A stretch of DNA of 64,000 bases from the NCBI RefSeq assembly GCF_900215505.1, contig NZ_LT907844.1:5007078-5071077 (forward strand), read 5' to 3'. The notes beneath the pieces were generated by a model, which was not told where the DNA came from, did no database searches, and was given only the letters and a program-made list of their open reading frames with translations. Shown here piece after piece: positions 21,798-31,568 of this stretch. The translations under genes were made by a program, and so were the position numbers. Source of the stretch: Cohaesibacter sp. ES.047. Lineage in GTDB: Bacteria > Pseudomonadota > Alphaproteobacteria > Rhizobiales > Cohaesibacteraceae. The first letter of the stretch is position 1. Every line of letters starts with the position of its first letter.

Positions 21798-21823
21798 ATG
21801 ACAATTTGGGAAAAATTGTGATG
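21798..21823. promoter_or_regulatory. Operator-like palindrome upstream of bamD
   Basis: ACAATTT, GGGAA, AAATTGT (21801-21819) is a perfect 7-bp inverted repeat. Including CAT and ATG outside one mismatched position gives 10 of 11 symmetrical pairs. It lies about 200 bases before bamD, downstream of the lpxC terminator. Confidence 0.35.
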
Positions 21824-21950
21824 CCACACAATCCAGATCGACACAACTGCACAACATTTGCCGAAACATCGATCATTTGTCCAGATACTCTGTCGTTCCG
21901 TCTTTCTTTGAGGGCAGAAAACCACTCCCCGGTCGGACAAAGAGGCCGGA

Positions 21951-21980
21951 TAAAGAAAAGGGGCGACCAACGGTCACCCC
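21951..21980 (-). terminator. Intrinsic terminator after lpxC
   Basis: On the minus strand a GGGGTGACC/GGTCGCCCC stem with a short loop is followed by TTTTCTTT, 27 bases after the lpxC stop. It separates lpxC from bamD transcription. Confidence 0.85.
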
Positions 21981-22007
21981 AGCCTCATCAAATGCAAAAT
22001 GGACGGA

Positions 22008-22961
22008 TCAGTTGGTTTCCGGCCCCATGGCAGCCTGTATGGCCGGCGGATCCTGACTGACAGACACCCGAGCCGAATTGCGCTTGGCCGGAACACTTTC
22101 CACCCATTCCCAGTTGCTGTCATCCGCGAACAGCGCTTCCAGAACATTGAAATTGAGCTTGTGTCCGCCCTTGTAGGAGCGATAATGCGCCAGAAGCTGT
22201 GCCCCAGCGAGCGCCAGATCGCCAACCGCATCGAGCGTCTTGTGGCGAACGAATTCATCCGTGTAGCGCAATCCATCTGGATTGACGATTTTCTGCTCGT
22301 CGTCAATGACAACGGAATTCTCCAGAGACGACCCGAGCGCATAACCCGCTGCCCAGAGGCGCTCCACATCGGACATGAAGCCGAAGGTCCGGGCCAGACT
22401 GAGATCGCGTTTGAAGACCTTGGGAGTCATCTCTTCATCAAAGCGCTGCACACCGATGGCGGCACAATCGAAATCGATGGTAACATCGAAGCGCGTACCC
22501 TCATGGGGCAGCAATTCACCAACGGAATCACCATTCTCAACACGCACCGGCTTCAACACGCGGATATACCGGCGCGGGGCGGACAGGTCTTTCAGACCAA
22601 CTTGATCAATGGCATCGATATAGGCGCGGGAGCTGCCGTCCATGACAGGCACTTCATCGGCATCCACTTCGACCAGCACATTGTCAACGCCATAGCCGAC
22701 CAGCGCAGCCATCAGATGTTCAATGGTTGCAATCATGCCCTTCTCGGGATCGCCAATAATCGTGCACAGGCGCGTATCGATAACGGACGAATAGACACCC
22801 TTGACGTCCAGCGCGCGATCAGACCGGGTGAATGTAATGCCAGAGTTCGCATCTGCTGGATGAAGAATCATCTCGACGGGTTTGCCGCTATGCACGCCAA
22901 TGCCTGAAACCACAACACGATCTCGTAAAGTGGTTTGCTTAGCGTTCCGCAAATTTGCCAT
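22008..22961 (-). CDS. lpxC: UDP-3-O-acyl-N-acetylglucosamine deacetylase LpxC
   Basis: 317 residues. It catalyses the committed zinc-dependent step of lipid A synthesis in the cytoplasm. Zinc ligands are seen in TIEHLMAAL (His 82) and in HKTLDAVGDLALAG near residues 238-250 (His and Asp); the catalytic His is in HYRSYKGGHKLN near 262-272. VSGIGVHSGKPVEM at 18-31 matches the family start. It has its own spacer behind ftsZ, with a terminator after ftsZ, so it is probably transcribed from its own promoter. A terminator follows directly. Confidence 0.97.
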   Translation of the reverse strand: MANLRNAKQTTLRDRVVVSGIGVHSGKPVEMILHPADANSGITFTRSDRALDVKGVYSSVIDTRLCTIIGDPEKGMIATIEHLMAALVGYGVDNVLVEVDADEVPVMDGSSRAYIDAIDQVGLKDLSAPRRYIRVLKPVRVENGDSVGELLPHEGTRFDVTIDFDCAAIGVQRFDEEMTPKVFKRDLSLARTFGFMSDVERLWAAGYALGSSLENSVVIDDEQKIVNPDGLRYTDEFVRHKTLDAVGDLALAGAQLLAHYRSYKGGHKLNFNVLEALFADDSNWEWVESVPAKRNSARVSVSQDPPAIQAAMGPETN

Positions 22962-23269
22962 ACTTATTGCCTTTACATCGTATCGGTTGTCGTCAGGAAT
23001 TGGCCTTAACTATTGGAACGCGCCAGACGGTTCCAGGTTCCGAATTCCGGTGACTTTTGATACGCCTACCCTTTTTGTTGGCCTCACAATAGCGTGGTAG
23101 GAATGCGTTTACCAAATCACGCTTTCTTACCCAATGTTACGATATGCCATAAATTAAATTCAGAATTGATAAAAGTTTGTTCGCTCAGTCTTTTCAATAA
23201 GATAAAGGCCGAACCCTATGAGGATCCGGCCTTTGGATTGTTCAGGATACTGTTGGCTGTAACAGTCTG
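22962..23269. other. ftsZ-lpxC spacer
   Basis: The spacer holds the ftsZ terminator (23204-23236) and, to its left, the presumed lpxC promoter. It is AT-rich around 23140-23180. No coding region is evident. Confidence 0.45.
23204..23236 (-). terminator. Intrinsic terminator after ftsZ
   Basis: The minus strand reads AAAGGCCG, about 14 loop bases, then CGGCCTTTATCTTATT. An 8-bp stem followed by a T-rich run, 34-66 bases after the ftsZ stop. Confidence 0.75.
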
Positions 23270-25174
23270 TTATCGAGCCTGACGACGCAAGAATGCGGGA
23301 ATCTCTACCTGCTCTTCTTCGCGACTCTGGGCTGACTGCTGAGCCGGCTGCGGAACGGCACGACCATGCGGATCGAGCTGGCCCTGCTGCGGCTGATACA
23401 TCGGTGCCTGAGGTGCCTGCTGAGGCGCACGCTGCGGACGAGGCGCGAACTCGTTGAGCGGAGAACCGGCAGCGGGCATACCCGGCTGGGATGATACCGG
23501 AGCGTGCGGCGAAGCCGGAGCACTCATCGAAGGCATCACCGGTGTCGGAGCCTGTTGCTGAACCCGCTGCTGCTGAGGAGCGGCATACTGAGGCTGCTGT
23601 GGCTGCTGAGCCTGTGGTGCCTGCTGCGGTGCGTGGCCCATTTCCTGTTCGTGATCATGTTCGTCTTCACGGCGGCCAAGACCAACGGCGGCGAGACGTT
23701 TCAACAGGCTCATCGGACGATTGTCCTCATCCTGATGATCAAAATTCTCGCGATTGCGCAGGGCTTCCAGCTCGCGCTGAATCATCGGCGGCAGTTCATC
23801 GACATTCGGCATTGGGCGGTGCAGGTTTTCCGGCACTTCCGCAACGGGCGGGATGAACGGAGCCTGTGCATTCACCGGCTCTTCGGTGTAGGCCCTGGGT
23901 GCTTCGAATTCTTCCTCGCCCACCGGCTCGCTGACAGCGGCTGGCTTGAACGGAGCGATGGAGACATCAGGATCCTGTTCGGAAGGACGCCCTTGCTTGA
24001 AAGCCGGAATTTCCATTTCCCGCTCAACAGATCCAAGAGCATTAGCCACCGCTTCCGTTGCAGCCTGATCTGCCGGGCCATCCTGCTCGGCATTGGCAAC
24101 CATCGGTTCGGAAGACTGCTCGTCTTCATAGGTCGGAGCCGCGACAGTACGAAGCCGTTCGGTCAGTTCCTTCATGCGCTGTTCGGCAGGCACGACGGTT
24201 TCCGTCAGGATCTGGTCGATGCCGGTGGCAACGACAGACACGCGGATCACACCTTCAAGGCTCTCATCAAACGTGGCACCAAGAATGATGTTGGCATCCG
24301 GATCGACTTCTTCACGGATCCGGGTGGCAGCTTCGTCAACTTCAAACAGGGTCAGATCCTGACCACCAGTGATGGAGATGAGTAGACCCTGAGCGCCTTT
24401 CATCGAGATATCATCAAGCAGCGGGTTGGCAATCGCCGCTTCGGCAGCAGCCAGAGCGCGGCCTTCGCCGGACGCTTCGCCCGTTCCCATCATCGCTTTG
24501 CCCATGGCGCGCATGACCGAGCGCACATCAGCAAAGTCGAGGTTGATGAGACCTTCCTTGACCATCAGATCGGTGATGCAGGCAACACCGGAGTAAAGCA
24601 CTTCGTCAGCCATGGAGAAGGCATCTGCGAAGGTGGTCTTCTCGTTGGCGATGCGGAACAGATTCTGGTTCGGAATGACGATCAGAGTATCAACATTCTT
24701 CTGCAGCTCTTCGATACCGGATTCAGCGAGGCGCATGCGACGCTGTCCTTCGAAGTGAAACGGCTTGGTGACCACACCTACCGTAAGTATTCCCTGATCC
24801 CGGGCCGTTCGGGCAATCACAGGAGCAGCACCGGTCCCGGTACCACCGCCCATGCCCGCGGTGATGAAGACCATGTGCGAGCCGCTCAGGTGATCGTTGA
24901 TTTCATCGATCACCTCTTCGGCTGCTGCACGGCCAACCTCTGGCTGGGACCCGGCCCCGAGTCCTTCGGTCACTGCGATGCCCATCTGAACGATGCGCTC
25001 GGCCCGTGACAACGAAAGGGCCTGAGCGTCCGTGTTGGCGACCACAAAGTCAACACCCAGCAGACCGGTTTCGATCATATTGTTTACGGCGTTGCCGCCA
25101 GCACCGCCGACACCGAATACCGTAATTCTCGGCTTCAATTCGGTAATATCGGGCATCTTCAAATTGATGGACAT
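23270..25174 (-). CDS. ftsZ: Cell division protein FtsZ
   Basis: 634 residues. The tubulin-like GTPase that forms the Z ring. The N-terminal globular domain contains [12 protein letters not shown], the tubulin signature GGGTGTG at residues 109-115 and the catalytic T7 loop near 205-215 ([11 protein letters not shown]). After about residue 330 comes a linker near 290 residues long, rich in Pro, Gln, Glu and Ala, typical of Hyphomicrobiales. The C-terminal peptide [12 protein letters not shown] is the docking site for FtsA and other partners. GAGGGT before ATG 25174 supports the start. A 195-base spacer separates it from ftsA and may hold its own promoter; a terminator follows. Confidence 0.98.
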   Translation of the reverse strand: MSINLKMPDITELKPRITVFGVGGAGGNAVNNMIETGLLGVDFVVANTDAQALSLSRAERIVQMGIAVTEGLGAGSQPEVGRAAAEEVIDEINDHLSGSHMVFITAGMGGGTGTGAAPVIARTARDQGILTVGVVTKPFHFEGQRRMRLAESGIEELQKNVDTLIVIPNQNLFRIANEKTTFADAFSMADEVLYSGVACITDLMVKEGLINLDFADVRSVMRAMGKAMMGTGEASGEGRALAAAEAAIANPLLDDISMKGAQGLLISITGGQDLTLFEVDEAATRIREEVDPDANIILGATFDESLEGVIRVSVVATGIDQILTETVVPAEQRMKELTERLRTVAAPTYEDEQSSEPMVANAEQDGPADQAATEAVANALGSVEREMEIPAFKQGRPSEQDPDVSIAPFKPAAVSEPVGEEEFEAPRAYTEEPVNAQAPFIPPVAEVPENLHRPMPNVDELPPMIQRELEALRNRENFDHQDEDNRPMSLLKRLAAVGLGRREDEHDHEQEMGHAPQQAPQAQQPQQPQYAAPQQQRVQQQAPTPVMPSMSAPASPHAPVSSQPGMPAAGSPLNEFAPRPQRAPQQAPQAPMYQPQQGQLDPHGRAVPQPAQQSAQSREEEQVEIPAFLRRQAR

Positions 25175-25369
25175 AGTACCCTCATTTCACTGCATGGATC
25201 GAATTGTTACCGATCTCAATCCGCATCTTTGGGCGTCAACACACAGGCGGCCCAGTTACACTCATCATTCTGATCGGGGTGCAGTCGAATCACTTCTCAG
25301 CAATATAACTCAACCCCTTGATTCCGATCAACGATTCACAAATGTTTCACGCGACAAATCTGATCGGGA

Positions 25370-26692
25370 TCAGAAACTCTCCTTTAGCCACTGCACCGTT
25401 CGGGACAGATAGCCATCCGTACCGGTCAGTCTTGGCTTGACCGCTACATGTTCAAATTGCTCAATTTGGGCGACCTGAGGATAGATCAGGAGGCCCACTG
25501 CTGTTGCAAAAGCAGGCCCTTTGCCCACCTCCGGCATGCCAGCAACGCCCAGAGGACGTCCAAGGCGCACGTTGCGGCTCAGAATCCGCCGCGCGGTTTC
25601 CGCCATTCCGGTGAGCTGGCTACCTCCACCGGTCAAAACCACACGTTTGCCAACATGATTGGAAAAGCCGGACTCGACGATGCGATCCCGAACCACTTCC
25701 AGAATTTCTTCGACCCGAGGCCGAATGATCCGCGTCAGCGATGCCTGAGGCACCTGATTGAGCAGATCGCGATCGTCATCTCCGACGGGCGGAATAGCGA
25801 CCAGTTCCTGATCGTCCGACAGAGACAGAAGCGCACTGCCATAAAGCGTCTTGATGCGCTCGGCATCCGCAAGGCGTGTCGACAATCCGCGTGCCAGATC
25901 CATGGTGACATGATGCCCCCCCATGGCGATGGCATCGGAATGAACAAACTGTCCCTCGACAAAAATCGAAATCGACGTTGTCCCGCCGCCCAGATCAACA
26001 CAGGCAACACCGAGCTCGGCCTCATCATCAACCAGACAGGACAGCCCGGAGGCATATGGGGTCGCAACCATCATCTCAACATCGAGGTGGCACCGCTTGA
26101 TGCACAACTCGAGATTCTTCATCGGCGCACTCTGGGCAGTGACAACATGCATGTCGACCGCCAGTTCATCACCCAGCATGCCGCGAGGATCGCGAATGCC
26201 GTTTCCGCCATCCAGCGAATAGCCGATCGGCATCGAATGAACGACGGTGCGATCCATTGTTAGCAAATGACTTGCACCAGCCTGCAGAACCCGCCGGATA
26301 TCCTGCTGATCCACCTCATGCCCATTGAGAGACACCGAGGCACTGAGCGTGTCACTGTGGATGCGCCCGCAAGAGACATTCACGATCAGAGATTCCACTG
26401 TGATGTCTGCCTGACGCTCCGCTGCGTCAACCGCAAGTCGAATGGAATTCTCCGCCTGATCAAGGTCAACGACCACGCCAGACTTGATGCCACGCGCCTG
26501 ATGCAGGCCAAAACCGAGCACCTGAATGGTGTGGGTGCGATGCCGAAGGGCCTCGCCTGGCGCACGCGGCACGAGACGCGCGATCACGCAGCAGACTTTT
26601 GTAGAGCCGACATCGAGAATGGTAATCACAGAAGACCGCCGCTGCGTCAGCGTGCGAATGCGTCGTTCCCGCTTGCTAAAAGGTGAATTCAT
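25370..26692 (-). CDS. ftsA: Cell division protein FtsA
   Basis: 440 residues. An actin-fold ATPase that tethers FtsZ to the membrane. ITILDVGSTKVCCVIARL near residue 23 is the phosphate-1 loop, CVDLGGGTTSISIFVEG near 230 is phosphate-2, and VVLTGGGSQLTGM near 350 is the adenosine motif. The C terminus GTDGYLSRTVQWLKESF forms the amphipathic membrane-targeting helix. Its ATG overlaps the ftsQ stop by one base (TGATG), indicating translational coupling. Confidence 0.97.
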   Translation of the reverse strand: MNSPFSKRERRIRTLTQRRSSVITILDVGSTKVCCVIARLVPRAPGEALRHRTHTIQVLGFGLHQARGIKSGVVVDLDQAENSIRLAVDAAERQADITVESLIVNVSCGRIHSDTLSASVSLNGHEVDQQDIRRVLQAGASHLLTMDRTVVHSMPIGYSLDGGNGIRDPRGMLGDELAVDMHVVTAQSAPMKNLELCIKRCHLDVEMMVATPYASGLSCLVDDEAELGVACVDLGGGTTSISIFVEGQFVHSDAIAMGGHHVTMDLARGLSTRLADAERIKTLYGSALLSLSDDQELVAIPPVGDDDRDLLNQVPQASLTRIIRPRVEEILEVVRDRIVESGFSNHVGKRVVLTGGGSQLTGMAETARRILSRNVRLGRPLGVAGMPEVGKGPAFATAVGLLIYPQVAQIEQFEHVAVKPRLTGTDGYLSRTVQWLKESF

Positions 26693-27612
26693 CAGGTTTC
26701 CACCTCTTTCGGGACATCCGCACCAAGATTTCTGAGTGCCTCACGGCGCCTAAGGGCAGCATCCTTGCTCATGCGAACGAAGATGCGATCCGACAAACGC
26801 ATGTCGACAATCGTGATATCCTTGCGCGACAAAGACCCATCCTCATCAAAGGCCAACAGCTTATCGAGCGAGTCCTCGACATCCACTTCGGGCAACTTGG
26901 CCTGTACGCCATTCTTGAAATAGAGATCCCAGCGCCGCTCCGAAACATAGACCACAGCCCGTGTCTTGCGCGCCAGAGAAGGATATTGCGCCAGAACTTC
27001 GAACAGATGCGCCGCCTTGCGCTGTGCTCCGTTACCCACCACGAGCGGCAGTCCGCTGAATTCGGGATCAATGCGATCAGACAGGATCGATCCGTCATAG
27101 GAGATCAGCGAAATGAGGTTGCCGCGCTGCCACAGAGCAAAGGGCTCCTGCTCCTTGATCGAAACCTGAATTTTGTTCGGATAGAGCTTCTGCACCGAAG
27201 CCTTGGAAATCCAGCTGACGGCTTCAAGGCTCTTGCGCGCCTTATAGGCGTCAAAGGTCAGCAGGGAGCTGTCTTCATTGATCCCCAGAACCTGAAGGAT
27301 CTCCGCTTCGCTCACTTCTTTCTGACCGGTGATCAGCACCGCATCGACCTTGAGACCAAAAACAGACGAAGCCCGCTCGAGAGCGGTCTGGTTTTCCCCA
27401 CCAAGGGTCGCTCCATACATGCATGTTGCAGCAAGAAAGGCGACACTGAGGCCCCACCCGGTTCCGCGCGGCAAATAGGTCTCCGCAAAGGGGATGATGC
27501 GGCGGTAGAATGGCAAACGACGCTGTTCATAGGCATAGGCACGGGGCGCCAGCGGATCCGGCAGTCCCGCCACACCAACCTTTGCATCCTTTTGTTTAAG
27601 CCACTTGCCCAT
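26692..27612 (-). CDS. ftsQ: Cell division protein FtsQ
   Basis: 306 residues. A basic cytoplasmic segment is followed by one membrane helix (about residues 43-63), a POTRA domain (GQKEVSEAEILQVLGI, then WISKASVQKLYPNKIQVSI) and the FtsQ beta domain. It links the Z ring to septal murein synthesis. The ATG at 27612 overlaps the ddl stop as TAATG; a GTG four codons upstream (27624) is the alternative. It is coupled at its end to ftsA. Confidence 0.93.
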   Translation of the reverse strand: MGKWLKQKDAKVGVAGLPDPLAPRAYAYEQRRLPFYRRIIPFAETYLPRGTGWGLSVAFLAATCMYGATLGGENQTALERASSVFGLKVDAVLITGQKEVSEAEILQVLGINEDSSLLTFDAYKARKSLEAVSWISKASVQKLYPNKIQVSIKEQEPFALWQRGNLISLISYDGSILSDRIDPEFSGLPLVVGNGAQRKAAHLFEVLAQYPSLARKTRAVVYVSERRWDLYFKNGVQAKLPEVDVEDSLDKLLAFDEDGSLSRKDITIVDMRLSDRIFVRMSKDAALRRREALRNLGADVPKEVET

Positions 27613-28535
27613 TATCGGTCGCACGAAGCGTCCTCCACCATCCAGGTTACCAAATCTTCAAAGCTCATACCCATGCGCGCCGCCATATCCGGCACCAGAG
27701 AGGTTGGTGTCATGCCCGGCTGTGTATTCACTTCCAGACAGATGACTTCCCCATCGTCTCCTGCACTTTCATCGTATCGGAAGTCGGCACGGGAAACGCC
27801 TCGACACCCAAGCGCGCAATGAGCTGTTAGGGTTAACGATTGTATATATTCGTAAACATTCGGTTTAAGAGCCGCCGGTAAAATGTGAGTTGAGCCGCCT
27901 TGCGCGTATTTTGCATCAAAATCATAAAAACCGGGCTTGTTGGAAACGATATCGATAATGTCGAGCGCACGATCACCCATGGCTGCACAAGTCAATTCGT
28001 GGCCGGGCGCATAGCGCTCCACCATGACCATATCCCCATAGGGCCAGTCCGCAGCATAAAGCTCCTGCGGCGGGTGCGCCTGCCCCTCCTTGACGATCAA
28101 CACCCCAAAGCTTGATCCTTCATTGACAGGCTTGACCACATAAGGCGGCGGAAGGGGATGCTGTTTCGCAGCATCCAGACGGTGCATAACTCTGGATTCG
28201 GCCACCGGTATTCCCGCTGCCCTCATGATTTCCTTGGCTTTTTCTTTGTTCATCGCAAGCGAAGAGGCAAGCACGCCACTGTGGGTGTAGGGAATACCCA
28301 GAAACTCAAGCACGCCTTGCACACAGCCATCCTCACCGAACGGACCGTGCAGCGCGTTGAAGGCCACATCAGGCTTCAAATCCATCAAAACAGTCGCCAC
28401 ATCGCGCTTCACGTCGACCCGCGTCACCTTGAAACCGGACGTCTCAAGAGCCTTGGCGCACTCTTCCCCTGTGCTCAGGGAAACGGGTCGTTCGGACGAC
28501 CATCCCCCCATCAGAACCGCGACATGCTTTGTCAT
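27612..28535 (-). CDS. ddl: D-alanine--D-alanine ligase
   Basis: 307 residues, ATP-grasp ligase making D-Ala-D-Ala for the murein precursor. [20 protein letters not shown] at residues 3-22 is the N-terminal substrate loop; [17 protein letters not shown], then [15 protein letters not shown] and [12 protein letters not shown] follow. [18 protein letters not shown] near the end holds the metal-binding Glu and Asn. It is the first gene after the terminator at 28751-28787, so it should be driven from the adjacent spacer. An AT-rich patch with rare codons lies inside it near 27829-27870. Confidence 0.96.
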   Translation of the reverse strand: MTKHVAVLMGGWSSERPVSLSTGEECAKALETSGFKVTRVDVKRDVATVLMDLKPDVAFNALHGPFGEDGCVQGVLEFLGIPYTHSGVLASSLAMNKEKAKEIMRAAGIPVAESRVMHRLDAAKQHPLPPPYVVKPVNEGSSFGVLIVKEGQAHPPQELYAADWPYGDMVMVERYAPGHELTCAAMGDRALDIIDIVSNKPGFYDFDAKYAQGGSTHILPAALKPNVYEYIQSLTLTAHCALGCRGVSRADFRYDESAGDDGEVICLEVNTQPGMTPTSLVPDMAARMGMSFEDLVTWMVEDASCDR

Positions 28536-28672
28536 TCATTCAACCTTTCAGTCCGGAGGAAGGGTTGGTTTTGCGAACCTCAACCCTCTATCCGGGGCAG
28601 AATCACATGCCACGAAGGCCTCGATGAGGCAGCTCTCGCAGGTCATGCAATTTGCATAGTGTGCCTCTATTT

Positions 28673-28680
28673 ATGGTTAA
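28673..28680 (-). promoter_or_regulatory. Candidate CtrA half-site upstream of ddl-ftsQAZ
   Basis: TTAACCAT read on the minus strand equals the 8-base half-site recognised by the alphaproteobacterial cell-cycle regulator CtrA. It lies about 140 bases before ddl. A weak partner TTAG lies six bases upstream, rather than the canonical TTAA seven bases away. Confidence 0.4.
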
Positions 28681-28750
28681 AAAAGACTAACAAATCATAA
28701 GCGTCCGGAGAGAAATCATGCTGTGGAGTAATGATTTTTTTGGACTGAAG

Positions 28751-28787
28751 AAAACAAAAAGCCACTCACCCAAGCGGAAAAGCGGCT
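28751..28787 (-). terminator. Intrinsic terminator splitting the dcw cluster
   Basis: Minus-strand AGCCGCTT pairs with GAGTGGCT (8 bp including wobbles) around a 12-base loop, followed by TTTTTGTTTT. It is 73 bases after the stop of the 72-residue gene. Confidence 0.7.
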
Positions 28788-28859
28788 AAAAAACGACAGA
28801 AATTAGGGCTGTCTCAGTCCTCAAGAAAAGACTTTGCCAACGCATCGGGCAGAAGAATG

Positions 28860-29078
28860 TCATTTTCCGGAGCTGATCAATGCGCGAACCTTAACCGCTT
28901 TCTCGAAATGATCGAGTTGATGGGTCTTGATCCACCATTCAGCGGCTTCCATCAGCACATCCGGCTGATCATTCCTGTTGGAAAAAAAGGCGTAAAAGGA
29001 AAGACCGACACCCTCCCCCTTTTTGGCAATCTTGTCATCGCAAATAGCGATGGCCTTTTCACGCAGTGATTGGCGCAT
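28860..29078 (-). CDS. Conserved-looking small protein between murB and ddl
   Basis: 72 residues starting MRQSLREKAIAICDDKIAKK. It has a helical, charged start, a central FYAFFSNRNDQPDVLMEAAEWW and a lysine-rich end HFEKAVKVRALI. I do not recognise a named family. AAGGGGGAACAGG precedes the ATG at 29078, giving a strong ribosome-binding site. It sits 122 bases behind murB and ahead of a terminator, so it is the last gene of the mraZ-to-murB unit. The position suggests a link to murein synthesis, but that is only context. Confidence 0.78.
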   Translation of the reverse strand: MRQSLREKAIAICDDKIAKKGEGVGLSFYAFFSNRNDQPDVLMEAAEWWIKTHQLDHFEKAVKVRALISSGK

Positions 29079-29200
29079 CCTGTTCCCCCTTTGCAAACGT
29101 CTTTACGCATTCAACAGTTCGGGAGCATAGGCAACCCGAGCAGCTTAACGCTACGCTTTTTAGCAAAAGCAAAGAAGGATTGGAACAAAAAAGGAACAAA

Positions 29201-30157
29201 TCACACATCAAGAAACGGCGGCACATCAACCCCGTCTGGGAAATGCCCGATGCGCTTGATTTCCCAATGGAGCTCAATACCCGTTTGAGCCCGCACTTTA
29301 CCGCGCACAGTCTCGCCAAGCCGCTCGATGTCTTCTGCCGTGGCGTCGCCTGTGTTGATCAGGAAGTTGGTGTGTTTCTCAGACACCTGCGCCCCGCCAA
29401 CCTTGAAGCCGCGAAGTCCCGCTTCATCAACCAGCTTCCAAGCGCTCATGCCGTCGGGGTTCTTAAACGTCGAGCCGCCCGTGCGTTCCTTGGTGGGCTG
29501 ATTTTCCTCGCGATAGGCAGACACTTCATTCATCTCCGCCTTCAGAGCATCGGGGTCCCCCCGCTCGCCGCGATAGATCGCCTTGGTAAAGATAAAGTCG
29601 TTAGGGGCTGCACAGAAACGATAGGCGTGGCCAAGAGCTTCGGGCGTGAGATCATGAATTTTGCCCTGACGGTCTACCGCCCGCGCGCCGATGAGCCGGT
29701 CTTTGGTCTCAGCACCATGGGCGCCCGCATTCATCCGCAAGGCGCCGCCGATGGCACCCGGAATGCCCTTATAAAAAGCAAAACCGGCAATCCCCTGCTT
29801 GGCCATCTGGGTCGCAAAGCGCATATCCGGCATCGCGCTGCCTACCGTGACCGTTAGATCGTCTGCCACAGTGACCTCACTGAATCCCTTGCCCGACAGG
29901 CGAATGACGACACCTTCGACACCGCCGTCACGCACCAGCATGTTCGAGCCTAGCCCGATGACCGTCACCGGCACCTCGGCTGGCAAATGTGAAAGGAAGA
30001 ATGCCAGATCGGCTTCATCCGCAGGATTGAAGAAGAGCTGGGCCGGCCCGCCAACGCGAAACCACGTGTAGGGCGCAATGTCGAAATTGCTCTGGAGGCG
30101 ACCGCGCACCTTACCCGTCCAGTCGCCAAGCTTGGCAAGAAGATCACCAAAAGCCAT
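29201..30157 (-). CDS. murB: UDP-N-acetylenolpyruvoylglucosamine reductase MurB
   Basis: 318 residues. An FAD enzyme that reduces enolpyruvyl-UDP-GlcNAc to UDP-MurNAc with NADPH. APYTWFRVGGPAQLFF begins the FAD domain; VIGLGSNMLVRDGGVEGVVIRL is the FAD pyrophosphate loop; GIPGAIGGALRMNAGAHG and the serine of GGSTFKNPDG (proton donor) follow. The ATG at 30157 lies one base after the murC stop; the longer in-frame extension would overlap murC and is rejected. Confidence 0.96.
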   Translation of the reverse strand: MAFGDLLAKLGDWTGKVRGRLQSNFDIAPYTWFRVGGPAQLFFNPADEADLAFFLSHLPAEVPVTVIGLGSNMLVRDGGVEGVVIRLSGKGFSEVTVADDLTVTVGSAMPDMRFATQMAKQGIAGFAFYKGIPGAIGGALRMNAGAHGAETKDRLIGARAVDRQGKIHDLTPEALGHAYRFCAAPNDFIFTKAIYRGERGDPDALKAEMNEVSAYREENQPTKERTGGSTFKNPDGMSAWKLVDEAGLRGFKVGGAQVSEKHTNFLINTGDATAEDIERLGETVRGKVRAQTGIELHWEIKRIGHFPDGVDVPPFLDV

Positions 30158-30158
30158 A

Positions 30159-31568
30159 TCAGTCCCCTGCCAGCGCCTTGAGATTGGCTTCAAGAGAATT
30201 GGCCCACGTCGTGATGCTGCCTGCACCAAGGCAGACCACATAGTCACCCGGCTCGGCAATCTCGCGCACCTTTGCGGCCAGCCCATCGGAAGGCCCAAGC
30301 CTTGCCGCATTGCGGTGACCATGGCTCTTCAAGCCCTCAACGAGCGCCTGTGAATCGATCCCCTCGATGGGTTGCTCGCCTGCTGGGTAGACATCCGCCA
30401 CCAAAACCGTGTCGGCGACATTCATGCAGGTGCAGAAATCCTCGAAGTGATTCTGCAACCGGCTGTAGCGGTGCGGCTGCATCACGGCAATCACCTTGCC
30501 CTGACTGGCCTGCCGCGCAGCCCGCATGACCGCTTCGATTTCAACCGGGTGATGCGCATAATCATCAATGATCTCAATGCCATTCCAGCTGCCCGCCCGC
30601 GTGAAGCGACGCTTGACACCGCCGAACCCTGACAGACCGCGCCGGATGTCATCAGCCGAAATGCCCAACTCGTAAGCCACCGTGATGGCAGCCGTCGCGT
30701 TCGCCACATTGTGCTCGCCCGGCATCGGCAGCGACAGGCCGGAGATTTCCTCTACCTCGCCGGTCTGACGATTTTGCAGCACAACGGTGAAGCGGCTGAT
30801 ACCGCCCTCGGAACGCAAATCCTTGTAGCGCACATCGGCCTGCGGATTGGCGCCGTAGGTAATGATGCGGCGATCCTCGATTTGCCCGACAAGCGCCTGC
30901 ACTTCGGGATGATCCAGACACATGGCGGCAAACCCATAAAAGGGCACATTCTCGACAAAGGCGGCAAAGGCTGCCTTGACCGCATCAAAATCACCGTAAT
31001 GATCGAGATGCTCAGGATCGATATTGGTAACGACGGCCACGTCGGCGGGAAGCTTGACAAAAGTGCCGTCGCTCTCATCTGCCTCCACGACCATCCAGTC
31101 GCCATCCCCCATGCGCGCATTGGTGCCATAGGCATTGATGATGCCGCCATTGATCACGGTGGGGTCCTTGCCACCAGCATCCAAGAGCGCCGCCACAAGT
31201 GACGTCGTGGTGGTTTTGCCGTGCGTACCGCCAATCGCAATGGCAGATTTGAACCGCATCAGCTCGGCCAGCATTTCGGCACGCCGCACGACAGGCAACA
31301 GCTTGGCCCGCGCTTCCTTCAGTTCCGGATTGTCCGACTTGATGGCAGAGGAGACCACCAGCACCTCGGCCCCTGCGATATTCTCCGCCGCATGGCCGAT
31401 CGCGACCTTGATGCCCTTGTCGCGCAGGCGCTGAACATTGGCGCTTTCGGAAATGTCACTGCCCTGCACCTCATAGCCCAGCTTGAGAAGCACCTCGGCA
31501 ATGCCGGACATCCCGATTCCGCCGATCCCGACGAAATGCACCGGACCGATATTCTGTGGCATCTTCAT
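30159..31568 (-). CDS. murC: UDP-N-acetylmuramate--L-alanine ligase MurC
   Basis: 469 residues. [19 protein letters not shown] opens the UDP-binding domain; [15 protein letters not shown] near residue 112 is the ATP P-loop; EADESDGTF and the DDYAHHP motif complete the Mur-ligase set. It adds L-Ala to UDP-MurNAc in the cytoplasm. Its ATG overlaps the murG stop by four bases (ATGA). Confidence 0.97.
   Translation of the reverse strand: MKMPQNIGPVHFVGIGGIGMSGIAEVLLKLGYEVQGSDISESANVQRLRDKGIKVAIGHAAENIAGAEVLVVSSAIKSDNPELKEARAKLLPVVRRAEMLAELMRFKSAIAIGGTHGKTTTTSLVAALLDAGGKDPTVINGGIINAYGTNARMGDGDWMVVEADESDGTFVKLPADVAVVTNIDPEHLDHYGDFDAVKAAFAAFVENVPFYGFAAMCLDHPEVQALVGQIEDRRIITYGANPQADVRYKDLRSEGGISRFTVVLQNRQTGEVEEISGLSLPMPGEHNVANATAAITVAYELGISADDIRRGLSGFGGVKRRFTRAGSWNGIEIIDDYAHHPVEIEAVMRAARQASQGKVIAVMQPHRYSRLQNHFEDFCTCMNVADTVLVADVYPAGEQPIEGIDSQALVEGLKSHGHRNAARLGPSDGLAAKVREIAEPGDYVVCLGAGSITTWANSLEANLKALAGD

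Larger units (their letters stand above)
21606..22007. other. bamD-lpxC spacer with terminator and palindrome
   Basis: No gene is visible. The spacer contains the lpxC terminator at 21951-21980 and a palindrome at 21798-21823, and must carry the bamD promoter. Codons in every frame look random and AT content is higher than in the genes. Confidence 0.5.
28536..28859. other. Spacer upstream of ddl
   Basis: This 324-base spacer contains the terminator of the preceding unit and the presumed ddl promoter. The minus strand has TTAACCAT at 28680-28673, the classic CtrA half-site. No coding region is seen. Confidence 0.5.
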
